This document shows, piece after piece, positions 7,766 through 13,982 of a DNA stretch of 64,000 nucleotides; position 1 is the stretch's first letter; the number at the start of each line of letters is the position of its first letter. The position numbers and the translations under genes were made by a program. This stretch comes from DAOTVX01 sp034436015 (GTDB lineage Bacteria; Chloroflexota; Anaerolineae; Anaerolineales; Villigracilaceae): contig DAOTWG010000009.1 in NCBI GenBank assembly GCA_034436015.1, positions 186,001 through 250,000 on the forward strand, given 5' to 3'. The notes beneath the pieces were generated by a model. The model was not told where the DNA came from. It ran no database searches and saw only the letters and a list, made by a program, of their open reading frames with translations.

Positions 7766-8179
7766 ATGTCCCCCAAATCGAACGGCGATGCCAAGAAGCA
7801 CCGCAAGAACTTCGTCAATATGACCTTGCAGGTCGGCAAGGAAGGCGAAGGCAAGTTCAGCCAGAACGGGAAGCCCTACGCTTCCGCCCGCGCCTTCTTC
7901 AGCCAAGGCAAGAACAAGTCCACCGACGAGTTCCTGCCCAGCATCTGGTTCAAGGTGGTGGCGTTCGGGAACGACGGCGATGACATCGCCGACGTCCCGG
8001 CAGTCGCCGCCCTGGCCGATGCCGCCAAGGGCGACAAGATCGAAGTCCGCGGCCGCCTCGGTCTGGAAGAGTGGACCACCGACGAGGGAGAAACCCGCTC
8101 CACGCTGGTGATCTACGCCAACGAGGTCAAGCCCGCCGAAATCAGCGACGTCGACGCCGAGGAAGAACCTCAGCCGTAG
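7766..8179 (+). CDS. ssb: Single-stranded DNA-binding protein
   Basis: 137 residues with one OB-fold domain (about 16-122): NMTLQVGKEGEGKFSQNGKPYASARAF, then a variable loop, IWFKVVAFG, GDKIEVRGRLGLEEW and STLVIYANEVKP. This matches the strand order and the G-D-K/V-RG-L signature of bacterial SSB. The C-terminal tail is acidic (DVDAEEEPQP) but lacks the usual DDIPF end, so contacts to host repair enzymes may differ. It protects and organises single-stranded DNA, and the adjacent nuclease gene suggests joint work on element DNA. A clear terminator follows at 8224. Confidence 0.88.
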   Translation: MSPKSNGDAKKHRKNFVNMTLQVGKEGEGKFSQNGKPYASARAFFSQGKNKSTDEFLPSIWFKVVAFGNDGDDIADVPAVAALADAAKGDKIEVRGRLGLEEWTTDEGETRSTLVIYANEVKPAEISDVDAEEEPQP

Positions 8180-8223
8180 CGTTCGCTCTTCGACGAGCGC
8201 CTGACAGGCATCGCACCAACTGA

Positions 8224-8250
8224 AGGGGAGGCCACCCGCCTCCCCTTTCT
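8224..8250 (+). terminator. Terminator after ssb
   Basis: AGGGGAGGC, loop CACCC, GCCTCCCCT, then TT. This is the first of a recurring hairpin family in the array that share a 5-base CACCC/TGACC/CACAA loop. Confidence 0.75.
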
Positions 8251-8259
8251 GGTATCATG

Positions 8260-8886
8260 TTAAAATTCGTTATCTCTATCGAAGATCAAATCCAAGTGTT
8301 CCCCCGCCATCACCTGATCCTTGAACCATTCCGGTATTCCCCTATGGAACTCGGCTTTGTCATATTCCCCCACGTCTGACTTCAGGTATTTTTTGGCCGA
8401 TAATTTGATGAACTCATCTATGACACGTTCTTCCTGGTCGGGGTCGTACTCCCAACCTTCATCCAGCTTCAGAATCCTGGTTGCGAACCAGTTAATCGCA
8501 CCTTCAAGCCTGGCATCCCAGTAATTTTCTTCACGCTCATCCGCGTGTATCTGATCCCTTTCTCTGTGGGCTTCTCGATGGCACTTAAAGCAAAGAGCTT
8601 CCAGATCAGTCATCTTCTCTCTACCCCCAATCCTCTCGTAAGTGTTGTGATGAACCTGAAGTGGGCCTACAACATTGGTCGACCCCCTGCATCGCTCACA
8701 CTGATCGTGAGCGCGCTTAAGCGCCTTCTCTCGCAGATCCTTCCAAATCTCCGAGTTCTCGTAATCCCTCTTGACATCTTGCCATTCCTCATCGTTGCCA
8801 CTCGCTCTGGCAAAACGGTCAACGAATTCTTTGATCTGGGTCTCGATCCGCTTTCTTTTTTGTTGTTCGAGCCATTCTTCGTGCAT
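8260..8886 (-). CDS. HNH endonuclease
   Basis: 208 residues. An HNH fold spans about 60-110: C63-x-x-C66 (QCERCRGS), the His-His-Asn segment at 79-81 (LQVHHNTYERIGG), and C99-x-x-C102 with H107 (LCFKCHREAH), the ssDNA/zinc-staple arrangement of HNH_5-like enzymes that nick or cut DNA. The N-terminus is charged and helical, and the C-terminal 90 residues are unassigned. It is the only leftward gene in the array and starts with a good GAGAGGAG site. Its more AT-rich coding style differs from its neighbours and suggests a separate acquisition. Target unknown. Confidence 0.8.
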   Translation of the reverse strand: MHEEWLEQQKRKRIETQIKEFVDRFARASGNDEEWQDVKRDYENSEIWKDLREKALKRAHDQCERCRGSTNVVGPLQVHHNTYERIGGREKMTDLEALCFKCHREAHRERDQIHADEREENYWDARLEGAINWFATRILKLDEGWEYDPDQEERVIDEFIKLSAKKYLKSDVGEYDKAEFHRGIPEWFKDQVMAGEHLDLIFDRDNEF

Positions 8887-8959
8887 CTCGCTCCTCTCAC
8901 CTGTCGCTCATTCTAAATCGCGAACAGAAGAGAGTCAATAATTTTTAGGTGAAACCGCC

Positions 8960-9322
8960 ATGCCCAAACTGACCCAAACCGAACGGATCGAACGAATTGA
9001 TGAGATCCACCGCTTACGAGCCGAAGGTTACACTGATACTGAGATCGCCGAGTTGTTGAAGGTCTCGCGCGAGCGTATTGCTCAACTGGCCGGCAGACGG
9101 CGCGACGATCACCACGCTGCGCCGCTGGCCATCAGGGATAGCCTTCGCAAGTACAAAGGGGGACGGACCCGCGCTCTGGTCATGCGCTGCACTCCCGAGA
9201 CCAAAAGAAAACTGGAGGAATTATCCAGGCACGCCAAAGCGGCCGGATCCCCGGCCCACACCCAGGCGGATCTGGTCGAGAAATACATCCTCGAAGCGTG
9301 GGAGCAAACCTTCGGGGCATGA
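8960..9322 (+). CDS. HTH plus ribbon-helix-helix-like putative regulator
   Basis: 120 residues. Residues 17-45 read RLRAEGYTDTEIAELLKVSRERIAQL, a clear helix-turn-helix of the sigma-like/resolvase type. Residues 66-118 carry the RHH-like unit KGGRTRALVMRCTPETKRKL...TQADLVEKYILEAWEQTF that is also present twice in the protein at 5155-5571. It is a plausible DNA-binding regulator of the element, and the repeated CAYACGGAGGTATG motif is a candidate target, though that link is inference. The start at 8960 is preceded by TTAGGTGAAACC rather than the leader motif, so it may be regulated differently. Confidence 0.65.
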   Translation: MPKLTQTERIERIDEIHRLRAEGYTDTEIAELLKVSRERIAQLAGRRRDDHHAAPLAIRDSLRKYKGGRTRALVMRCTPETKRKLEELSRHAKAAGSPAHTQADLVEKYILEAWEQTFGA

Positions 9323-9579
9323 TCATCTCCCGCAACCTGCCCAGCAGGCGGGCGGCAGCCAGGTTCGAGTCCTGGCAGGATGTTTGTAGCAGGGGGATCG
9401 GTTTCGATAAGGCTCTGATCGTCGACGTGCTCTGCACCTCTCTCACCCTTTGGGAAAGGAGTTTCCTCCTCGCCTCCCGTTCTGGTCTGATGGACATCGG
9501 ACCAGGGCGGGAGGCGGGCCTATCGGCCTACCCTCCAACAGGGCTACCCGCCCTACCCTTTTTTCGAGAGAGGTGCACC
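9323..9579 (+). other. Structured intergenic segment (nested hairpin unit A)
   Basis: No gene is seen for about 257 bases. CGCCTCCCG at 9471-9479 pairs with CGGGAGGCG at 9508-9516, enclosing CTGGTC (9482-9487) and GACCAG (9500-9505). The same nested layout recurs before other units of the array. A tRNA T-arm look-alike (GCCAGG-TTCGAGT-CCTGGC) sits at 9358-9376, but no cloverleaf can be built around it. Confidence 0.55.
9540..9564 (+). terminator. Terminator-like hairpin
   Basis: AGGGC, loop TACCC, GCCCT, then ACCC and a run of six T. A short stem with a proper T-run, just upstream of the small gene at 9580. Confidence 0.5.
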
Positions 9580-9711
9580 ATGTTGATGATCGTGTCAGCA
9601 ACCGCCATCCTCGCGGCCGTCACCGGCGGCGTTGTGGTGGCAGCCTGGCACAGGCGCAAACAGAAGCACGTCGATATCGACATGCGACTGCGCGCGTTCT
9701 GCGCCAGATAA
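9580..9711 (+). CDS. Small single-pass membrane protein
   Basis: 43 residues: one hydrophobic helix at the N-terminus (MLMIVSATAILAAVTGGVVVAAW) followed by a basic tail (HRRKQKHVDIDMRLRAF). GAGAGAGG lies at a good distance upstream of the ATG. Such short membrane proteins recur in this element (11,286 and 15,104). No family is recognised. Confidence 0.5.
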   Translation: MLMIVSATAILAAVTGGVVVAAWHRRKQKHVDIDMRLRAFCAR

Positions 9712-9799
9712 CTGAATAGGTAGCTGGTGGAGCCGAGTCACACCGATTCCCCCTGCTACCCCTTGGCAAAGGGTAGCAGAGTTATCCTGGAGGGTCACG

Positions 9800-9982
9800 A
9801 TGGCTGATTTCTGTTCCGATTGCGCCGCCCGCCTGGGCCTGCCGGAAGCCGACATTCTCGCCGATCCCGGTGAAATCGTCTGGGACGTGTGCGAGGGTTG
9901 CGGCCTGGGCTGGTTCGACGAGCACGGCCGCCGCGTCCCGACCGGCAAAGCGGCCGCCACGGACGGTCCCCAGCCCTGCTGA
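9800..9982 (+). CDS. Small zinc-ribbon protein
   Basis: 60 residues with two CxxC knuckles: C5-x-x-C8 (DFCSDCAARLGLP) and C31-x-x-C34 (DVCEGCGLGWFDEHGRRV). This spacing is that of a single structural zinc ribbon. GGAGGG lies 7 bases before the ATG. Similar tiny zinc-ribbon proteins are common in plasmids and phages, where they usually bind nucleic acid or protein partners, but no specific role can be assigned. Part of the rightward gene array. Confidence 0.65.
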   Translation: MADFCSDCAARLGLPEADILADPGEIVWDVCEGCGLGWFDEHGRRVPTGKAAATDGPQPC

Positions 9983-10019
9983 GGATCGATCGGAGCGGCA
10001 TCTGCCGCTCGACCCCAAC

Positions 10020-10050
10020 CATACGGAGGCTTACACCACACGGAGGAATG
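10020..10050 (+). promoter_or_regulatory. Leader motif copies 3 and 4 in tandem
   Basis: CATACGGAGGC at 10020 and CACACGGAGGAATG at 10037-10050 lie only 17 bases apart. The second ends in an ATG (10048) that opens a 32-codon leader frame running without stop into the next gene. Confidence 0.6.
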
Positions 10051-10070
10051 CAGTATTGCCCTTCATCACA

Positions 10071-10120
10071 GATAGGCTACCCGCCTATCCAGAGAGAGGA
10101 TGGCCACCACCATCCTCTCT
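10071..10120 (+). terminator. Two consecutive hairpins inside a leader
   Basis: GATAGGC-TACCC-GCCTATC (10071-10089) is followed by AGAGAGGATGG-CCACCA-CCATCCTCTCT (10093-10120). The second is an 11-bp perfect stem. Only TTCC follows, so termination would be weak; a translational or attenuation role is possible. Confidence 0.5.
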
Positions 10121-10128
10121 TCCTCAAT

Positions 10129-10142
10129 CACACGGAGGTATG
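10129..10142 (+). promoter_or_regulatory. Leader motif copy 5 (CACACGGAGGTATG)
   Basis: Provides the GGAGG site for the gene starting at 10144. Confidence 0.7.
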
Positions 10143-10143
10143 C

Positions 10144-10659
10144 ATGAGCAATATCTTGTTCGAGTACCTATATCGCGACGCAAACAACAACAAACAGTAC
10201 GGACAGGCCGTCTTCGCCAACGAGGGCGGTCTCCCGCTGGCCGAGATCGAATCCCGCATCCGCGCCAGCCTGAGCGACGGGGAATGGTTCAAGACCGGAA
10301 TGGTCGACCTCGAGTCTCATTTCTTCAACGGTCCCGAATCGTGGACCGAAGACGACCACCCCTGGCACGAGTTCGAGCGGATCTCCGAGACCGACCTGCC
10401 GCCCAGTGATCCGGCCTTCCCCGGCCCGCGTCGCGACATTGCCCAGTTCGTCGAAGCGATGGAGGCTGGCCGGATGCGAAAGTGGGATCCCGACGCCGAC
10501 CCCAAAATCCCGATCGTGGTGATCGTGGCTCCAGCCGAAGCCTGGGATCTGCTCCGGGAGACGCTCGAAGTGGACTCCCGATCCAGCGCCTTCGACAAGG
10601 ACCTGCGCGGTCAGATCTGCGAGGCCCTGGAGAGCCTGGTCGTATTGGGGCAGCGATGA
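10144..10659 (+). CDS. Conserved hypothetical protein of mobile elements
   Basis: 171 residues. The N-terminus (MSNILFEYLYRDANNNKQYGQAVFAN) looks like a short domain often seen in plasmid and phage hypotheticals. The rest is acidic with DDHPWHEFERISETD, and no catalytic set is visible. The start is ATG 10144 behind leader motif copy 5. Starting at ATG 10048 would add 32 residues encoded across two hairpins, which is unlikely. The stop overlaps the next start as ATGA (10656-10659), implying coupled translation. Confidence 0.6.
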   Translation: MSNILFEYLYRDANNNKQYGQAVFANEGGLPLAEIESRIRASLSDGEWFKTGMVDLESHFFNGPESWTEDDHPWHEFERISETDLPPSDPAFPGPRRDIAQFVEAMEAGRMRKWDPDADPKIPIVVIVAPAEAWDLLRETLEVDSRSSAFDKDLRGQICEALESLVVLGQR

Positions 10660-10826
10660 TCCCGCTCCTTGCGCCCCGGCGCCGCCCCCTGCAGGACGTC
10701 CTGACTGGACGCTTGCTAACCGGACTGTACCTCGAAGACAACTGCCTGCACCTGCGCCTCACCGATGCAGTGGTCGCCATCGACCTGGACACCCGCGCTT
10801 GCCGCCAGGAGCCGCATAAGATCTGA
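10656..10826 (+). CDS. Small hypothetical protein ending at an in-frame TGA
   Basis: 56 codons starting at ATG 10656, overlapping the previous stop (ATGA). The product (MIPLLAPRRRPLQDVLTGRL...) is a small beta-rich protein with no recognised family. The frame ends at TGA 10824-10826 but continues for 50 more codons of coding-like sequence to TGA 10977. Replacing the TGA by TGG would give one protein of about 107 residues. Either the gene is broken or the stop is read through. Confidence 0.5.
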   Translation: MIPLLAPRRRPLQDVLTGRLLTGLYLEDNCLHLRLTDAVVAIDLDTRACRQEPHKI

Positions 10827-10979
10827 CTGGTATTTCCCGGCTGGCTGCGCATTTTCCGGGTCTACCAGGACGTCCACCAGGTCGTCCTGGAAACATCCGG
10901 CGCCATCTACTCGACGCGCATCCGTATTTGCCATAAGCAGGGACGCTGGCAAGTCATCTTCCCGTCCCGCATAGCATGA
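10827..10979 (+). other. In-frame coding continuation after the TGA at 10824
   Basis: Same frame as the 56-codon gene: LVFPGWLRIFRVYQDVHQVV, then LETSGAIYSTRIRICHKQGRWQ and a normal stop. Alternating hydrophobic and charged residues suggest a real beta-sheet domain. It has no start codon or ribosome binding site of its own, which supports the two halves being one gene. Confidence 0.45.
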
Positions 10980-11009
10980 CCGGATCGAGCGTCGTCGCGA
11001 ATTCTCAAC

Positions 11010-11023
11010 CATACGGAGGCTGT
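11010..11023 (+). promoter_or_regulatory. Leader motif copy 6 (CATACGGAGGCTGT)
   Basis: Supplies the GGAGG site for the gene at 11024; the right arm of the inverted repeat is altered here. Confidence 0.65.
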
Positions 11024-11299
11024 ATGCAATACACCATCCTGCCCGTTGCCCTGAGGCTCGCGGATGGGACGTACCTGCCCTCGACCAGCCAGGCCATCGG
11101 CCGCTGGGACGAGATCACCGTCATCCCCTGCAAGTCCGCAAACGATCCGCACTCGGCAGCCTGGGCCTTGTTCCAGACCACCCCTGCTGGAGAACCATCC
11201 CGCTTCAGGCTGGTCTGCGACGACCCAATGGTTGCTGCTTCTGCGCTGGATGTCCTCCAGGGCGCCAGCGAAGGAGGCTGCTCCCATGAGCAAAGGTAA
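11024..11299 (+). CDS. Hypothetical protein
   Basis: 91 residues (MQYTILPVALRLADGTYLPSTSQAIGRWDEITVIPCK...). The pattern is a compact alpha/beta protein with no recognised family. The start is fixed by leader motif copy 6. Its end overlaps the following small membrane protein by 14 bases, so both are likely translated from one message. Confidence 0.55.
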   Translation: MQYTILPVALRLADGTYLPSTSQAIGRWDEITVIPCKSANDPHSAAWALFQTTPAGEPSRFRLVCDDPMVAASALDVLQGASEGGCSHEQR

Positions 11300-11423
11300 C
11301 GGCATCAGTTCGCCGGCGAAGGTACTGGCCATCATCCTGATCCTGGCCGCCATCGCCGTCAGCAATCCCAACCAGTGGCTGCGTTCCCTGATCGCCTGGC
11401 TCGAACAGATCCTGGGTCGTTGA
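11286..11423 (+). CDS. Small single-pass membrane protein
   Basis: 45 residues with a single hydrophobic helix (KVLAIILILAAIAVSNP) and an amphipathic C-terminal end (NQWLRSLIAWLEQILGR). It starts inside the previous gene (14-base overlap) with GAAGGAGG upstream. A strong terminator follows at 11,455. Function unknown. Confidence 0.5.
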   Translation: MSKGNGISSPAKVLAIILILAAIAVSNPNQWLRSLIAWLEQILGR

Positions 11424-11454
11424 TCGGAAGCGCCACCCACACGAAGCACACCTG

Positions 11455-11492
11455 AAGGGAGAGCCACCCGCTCTCCCTTCGCTTTTTTTTTC
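11455..11492 (+). terminator. Rho-independent terminator
   Basis: AAGGGAGAGC, loop CACCC, GCTCTCCCTT, then CGC and nine T. The clearest terminator of the array. Confidence 0.85.
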
Positions 11493-11529
11493 CAAGAGAC
11501 TCCCCCGGATGCCCCTTTCACCTGAAGAG

Positions 11530-11555
11530 GGCTGCCGGGGCAGCCTGTTGGCTGC
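11530..11555 (+). other. Leader unit E with alternative pairing
   Basis: GGCTGCC (11530-11536) can pair with GGCAGCC (11539-11545), and the latter can instead pair with GGCTGC (11550-11555). CTCACATTCCACCACACGGAGG follows, as in the other leader units. Confidence 0.5.
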
Positions 11556-11566
11556 TCACATTCCAC

Positions 11567-11580
11567 CACACGGAGGTATG
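11567..11580 (+). promoter_or_regulatory. Leader motif copy 7 (CACACGGAGGTATG)
   Basis: Ribosome binding site for the methyltransferase-clamp gene at 11586; the ATG inside the motif is out of frame with it. Confidence 0.7.
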
Positions 11581-11585
11581 CCACT

Positions 11586-13565
11586 ATGGCAATACGACTC
11601 ACGAAGCGCGAGATGGCCGGCCGCGAACGCGTGCTGGCCTGGCTCGACGGCAAGCCTTACGCCGCCTCGTCGCGCTCCAAACCGGCTGTGCCGGAGCTGA
11701 ACGCAACCGAGGTGCGGCAACTGTACTCCCCGTTGGATCCCCAGTCCACCGGGCAGTTTTTCACTCCGGACGAGATGGCCGGGCAGCTCTACGCCGCCAT
11801 CGAAACAGCCGGGTTGATCCTGGACGGCTCGATCCTGGAGCCGTGCGCCGGCCTCGGGGCGCTGCTTGCCCCGCTCGAAGGCCGGCTCGAACTCACGATC
11901 CGGGCCTTCGAGCTGGACCAGACCTGCGCAAAGATCGGCGAACGCCTGGTCCCCTGGGCGACCTGGTTCCAGGATACGCCCTTCGACCACCTGGCCGACA
12001 TCGAAGGCCGGTTCGACTGGGTGATCGCCAACCCACCCTTCGGCACGAAATGGGGCCTGTACTCAGCCGAGCAGGTCTGCACGAGCGGGGCAACCCGATC
12101 CGAGCACCTGTTCCTGGAACTGGCCCTGCGGGCGCTGAAGCCCGGCGGCTATGCCGCCTTCATCGCGCCTTCCACCTTCCTGGAGTCCGGTACGAAGAGA
12201 TTCCGCCAGTGGTTCCAGGAGAACGGGACCGTCGTCAACGGCGACGGCTTCCCTCTCGATGGCGACTTCGCCTTAACCAAGATCAACGTCCGGCTGTTCC
12301 TGTTCGAGCGAATGGGTAGCGCACCCGCTCCCGTCCAGGAGACGGCTGCCGAACCGGCTGCGCAGATCCCTGTGCTGGCCATGCCCGATCTGCCGGCGGC
12401 CGAGGTGGACCGGAACGCGCTCAAAGGCATTCTCGCCCTTCTCCGGCCTGCCGTTGGGAAGGGAAGCAGCATCGCCCTTCGCCTGACCGCGGAGGGGATC
12501 GATCTGCTAGCCAGCGACAACCAGCGCATCGACGCCTACGTGAAATGCCCGGCTGCGGTTTCCAACCCTGCCGAGGCGCCCCTGTTCGCCCGGATCCCGG
12601 CGGCGATCTTCACCGATCTGGTGGCCGTCCTGGATCCCGGCCCGGTCTCGCTGACCCTTGCCGAAGGCACCCTGTGGGTGAGATCCGGAGCATGCACGAA
12701 CCGGATCACCTTGGAAAGCGGGAGCATCCCCGAGGACACCCAGTCCCGGATCGTGAACGGCGAACACCCCATTCACCTGACAGGCGCGCAATTCGCCGCC
12801 CTGTCCTGCACCACCGAGGCTGCGGACGACGACGAAGCCCAACCGGGACTGACCTCCCTGATGATGACCATCGAAGGGACAGAATTGAAGGCTGCTGCAG
12901 CCGACGGATTCATGATGGCCCAGCGGCGGATCCCCATCCCCGACGCCAGGGCCAGGCGCAGAGCCTTTCCCAACGCCGAAATGCTGGCGAAGGCGGCGGC
13001 CCGCATCTCCAAGGCCGAAAGCATCGCCGTGTACGTCCAGGAGAACGGCCTGATGGTGCACGCCTTGGAATTGGGCCTGTATTACCACTTCTGGAACACG
13101 GCGATCGGCTTCCCCAACCTGGACGAGGTGCTGCTGAAGTACGCCTCGAACAGCCCGACCATCCCGATCGACGCGAAACGCTGGGCCAATTTCCTGCGGC
13201 GCACACGCACGCTGCAGGGCGCGGTCGTCCTGGCAAACCTGGGCGCTCAATTGTACGCCCAGGTTTCGTCGGGCAAAGTGGGCAGCACGGAAGATGTGCT
13301 GGCCGACTACCCGCCGGAGGCTGAGCGCGCCTGGGTGGCCGTTTCCTGGTCACTGCTCCGCAGCGTGATCGAGATCGTGCAAAAGGCGGAGAACGTGACG
13401 TTCCAATTCGGGAACGACCAGAGCACGCCGGTCTGGGTACAGGCGGACGGGTTGGATATCCTGCTCATGCCGCTGCACATCGGTGGGACTCCCGAACTGG
13501 TGGAACGCCAGCAAAGTGGAGCGATCCCGCTCTTTCTTCCCCAGCGGGAGGAAGTGTCTGTTTGA
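11586..13565 (+). CDS. N6-adenine DNA methyltransferase fused to a DNA polymerase III beta-clamp-like module
   Basis: 659 residues. Residues 45-240 are a SAM-dependent methyltransferase: STGQFFTPDEMA (54-65), motif I LEPCAGLGALL (84-94) and motif IV NPPF (149-152). After an Ala/Pro linker (245-271), residues 272-632 follow the beta sliding clamp (DnaN) fold through all three domains. LTAEGIDLLASDNQRIDAYV matches clamp strand order, GTLWVRSGACTNRITL (361-376) resembles E. coli LVRSGRSRFSL, IEGTELKAAAADGFMMA (429-445) matches the GEELRTVATDGHRLA signature, and ILLMPLHI (625-632) matches the terminal VVMPMRL. The tail IPLFLP recalls a clamp-binding peptide. A clamp bound to a methyltransferase could couple methylation to replicating or plectonemic DNA. 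I know of no described protein with this pairing. Confidence 0.8.
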   Translation: MAIRLTKREMAGRERVLAWLDGKPYAASSRSKPAVPELNATEVRQLYSPLDPQSTGQFFTPDEMAGQLYAAIETAGLILDGSILEPCAGLGALLAPLEGRLELTIRAFELDQTCAKIGERLVPWATWFQDTPFDHLADIEGRFDWVIANPPFGTKWGLYSAEQVCTSGATRSEHLFLELALRALKPGGYAAFIAPSTFLESGTKRFRQWFQENGTVVNGDGFPLDGDFALTKINVRLFLFERMGSAPAPVQETAAEPAAQIPVLAMPDLPAAEVDRNALKGILALLRPAVGKGSSIALRLTAEGIDLLASDNQRIDAYVKCPAAVSNPAEAPLFARIPAAIFTDLVAVLDPGPVSLTLAEGTLWVRSGACTNRITLESGSIPEDTQSRIVNGEHPIHLTGAQFAALSCTTEAADDDEAQPGLTSLMMTIEGTELKAAAADGFMMAQRRIPIPDARARRRAFPNAEMLAKAAARISKAESIAVYVQENGLMVHALELGLYYHFWNTAIGFPNLDEVLLKYASNSPTIPIDAKRWANFLRRTRTLQGAVVLANLGAQLYAQVSSGKVGSTEDVLADYPPEAERAWVAVSWSLLRSVIEIVQKAENVTFQFGNDQSTPVWVQADGLDILLMPLHIGGTPELVERQQSGAIPLFLPQREEVSV

Positions 13566-13569
13566 CCCC

Positions 13570-13601
13570 AAGGGAGGGCCACAAGCCCTCCCTTCTCTTT
13601 T
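13570..13601 (+). terminator. Terminator after the methyltransferase-clamp gene
   Basis: AAGGGAGGGC, loop CACAA, GCCCTCCCTT, then CTCTTTT, 5 bases after the stop codon. Confidence 0.75.
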
Positions 13602-13656
13602 GCCGCTTGCCGCCTGGTCTGATCAGCAGACCGGGCGAGAGGCGGCAAAGCCGTCT
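13600..13656 (+). other. Leader unit B: nested hairpin with alternative pairing
   Basis: TTGCCGC (13600-13606) pairs with GCGGCAA (13642-13648), enclosing GGTCTG (13616-13621) and CAGACC (13627-13632). The segment GAGGCGGC (from about 13639) can instead pair with GCCGTCTC just downstream. Same layout as units C and D. Confidence 0.55.
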
Positions 13657-13667
13657 CTACACTCAAC

Positions 13668-13681
13668 CACACGGAGGTATG
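13668..13681 (+). promoter_or_regulatory. Leader motif copy 8 (CACACGGAGGTATG)
   Basis: Ribosome binding site for the gene at 13685; the ATG inside the motif (13679) is in frame and two codons upstream, but too close to GGAGG to be the likely start. Confidence 0.7.
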
Positions 13682-13684
13682 ACC

Positions 13685-13981
13685 ATGACTGCATCTGTTA
13701 CAGCCCTGATCGACGCCCTGCGGCAACACGAGCGCGCCGCCGGTCAGGTCTACTCGATCAGCGCCGAGGAAATCGAATTCTTCCTGAACGACCGCCCGGC
13801 GCTGGCCAAAGCCCTCGAGGGCCTGGACCCGGAAGTGGTCGCCTGGGCAATCATAGACGCCATCGGCGAGATCGGCATACTGGAGATGGTGGAAGACGCC
13901 ATCCGGGCGACGGTCTTGACCGCCGCCGGCTTCGGCGTGGAAACCGGACGCGATACGCCGGCCTACTGCAAGGCGACCTGA
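13685..13981 (+). CDS. Hypothetical protein, acidic and helical
   Basis: 98 residues, mostly alpha-helical by composition (VTALIDALRQHERAAGQVYS, ALAKALEGLDPEVVAWAIID, GILEMVEDAIRATVLTAAG). No recognised family. It opens a three-gene operon with the kinase-like protein (starts 2 bases after this stop) and the protein at 14,572. Tight spacing suggests the three work together. Confidence 0.55.
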   Translation: MTASVTALIDALRQHERAAGQVYSISAEEIEFFLNDRPALAKALEGLDPEVVAWAIIDAIGEIGILEMVEDAIRATVLTAAGFGVETGRDTPAYCKAT

Positions 13982-13982
13982 G

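Noticed and set aside
9312..9380. Possible tRNA gene around a perfect T-arm look-alike (GCCAGG-TTCGAGT-CCTGGC)
   Set aside because: No matching 5' acceptor strand and no anticodon arm can be formed at the required distances, and there is no CCA end.
10144..10659. N-terminal extension to ATG 10048
   Set aside because: The extra codons are made from two hairpins and a leader motif; the start at 10144 has its own well-placed GGAGG.
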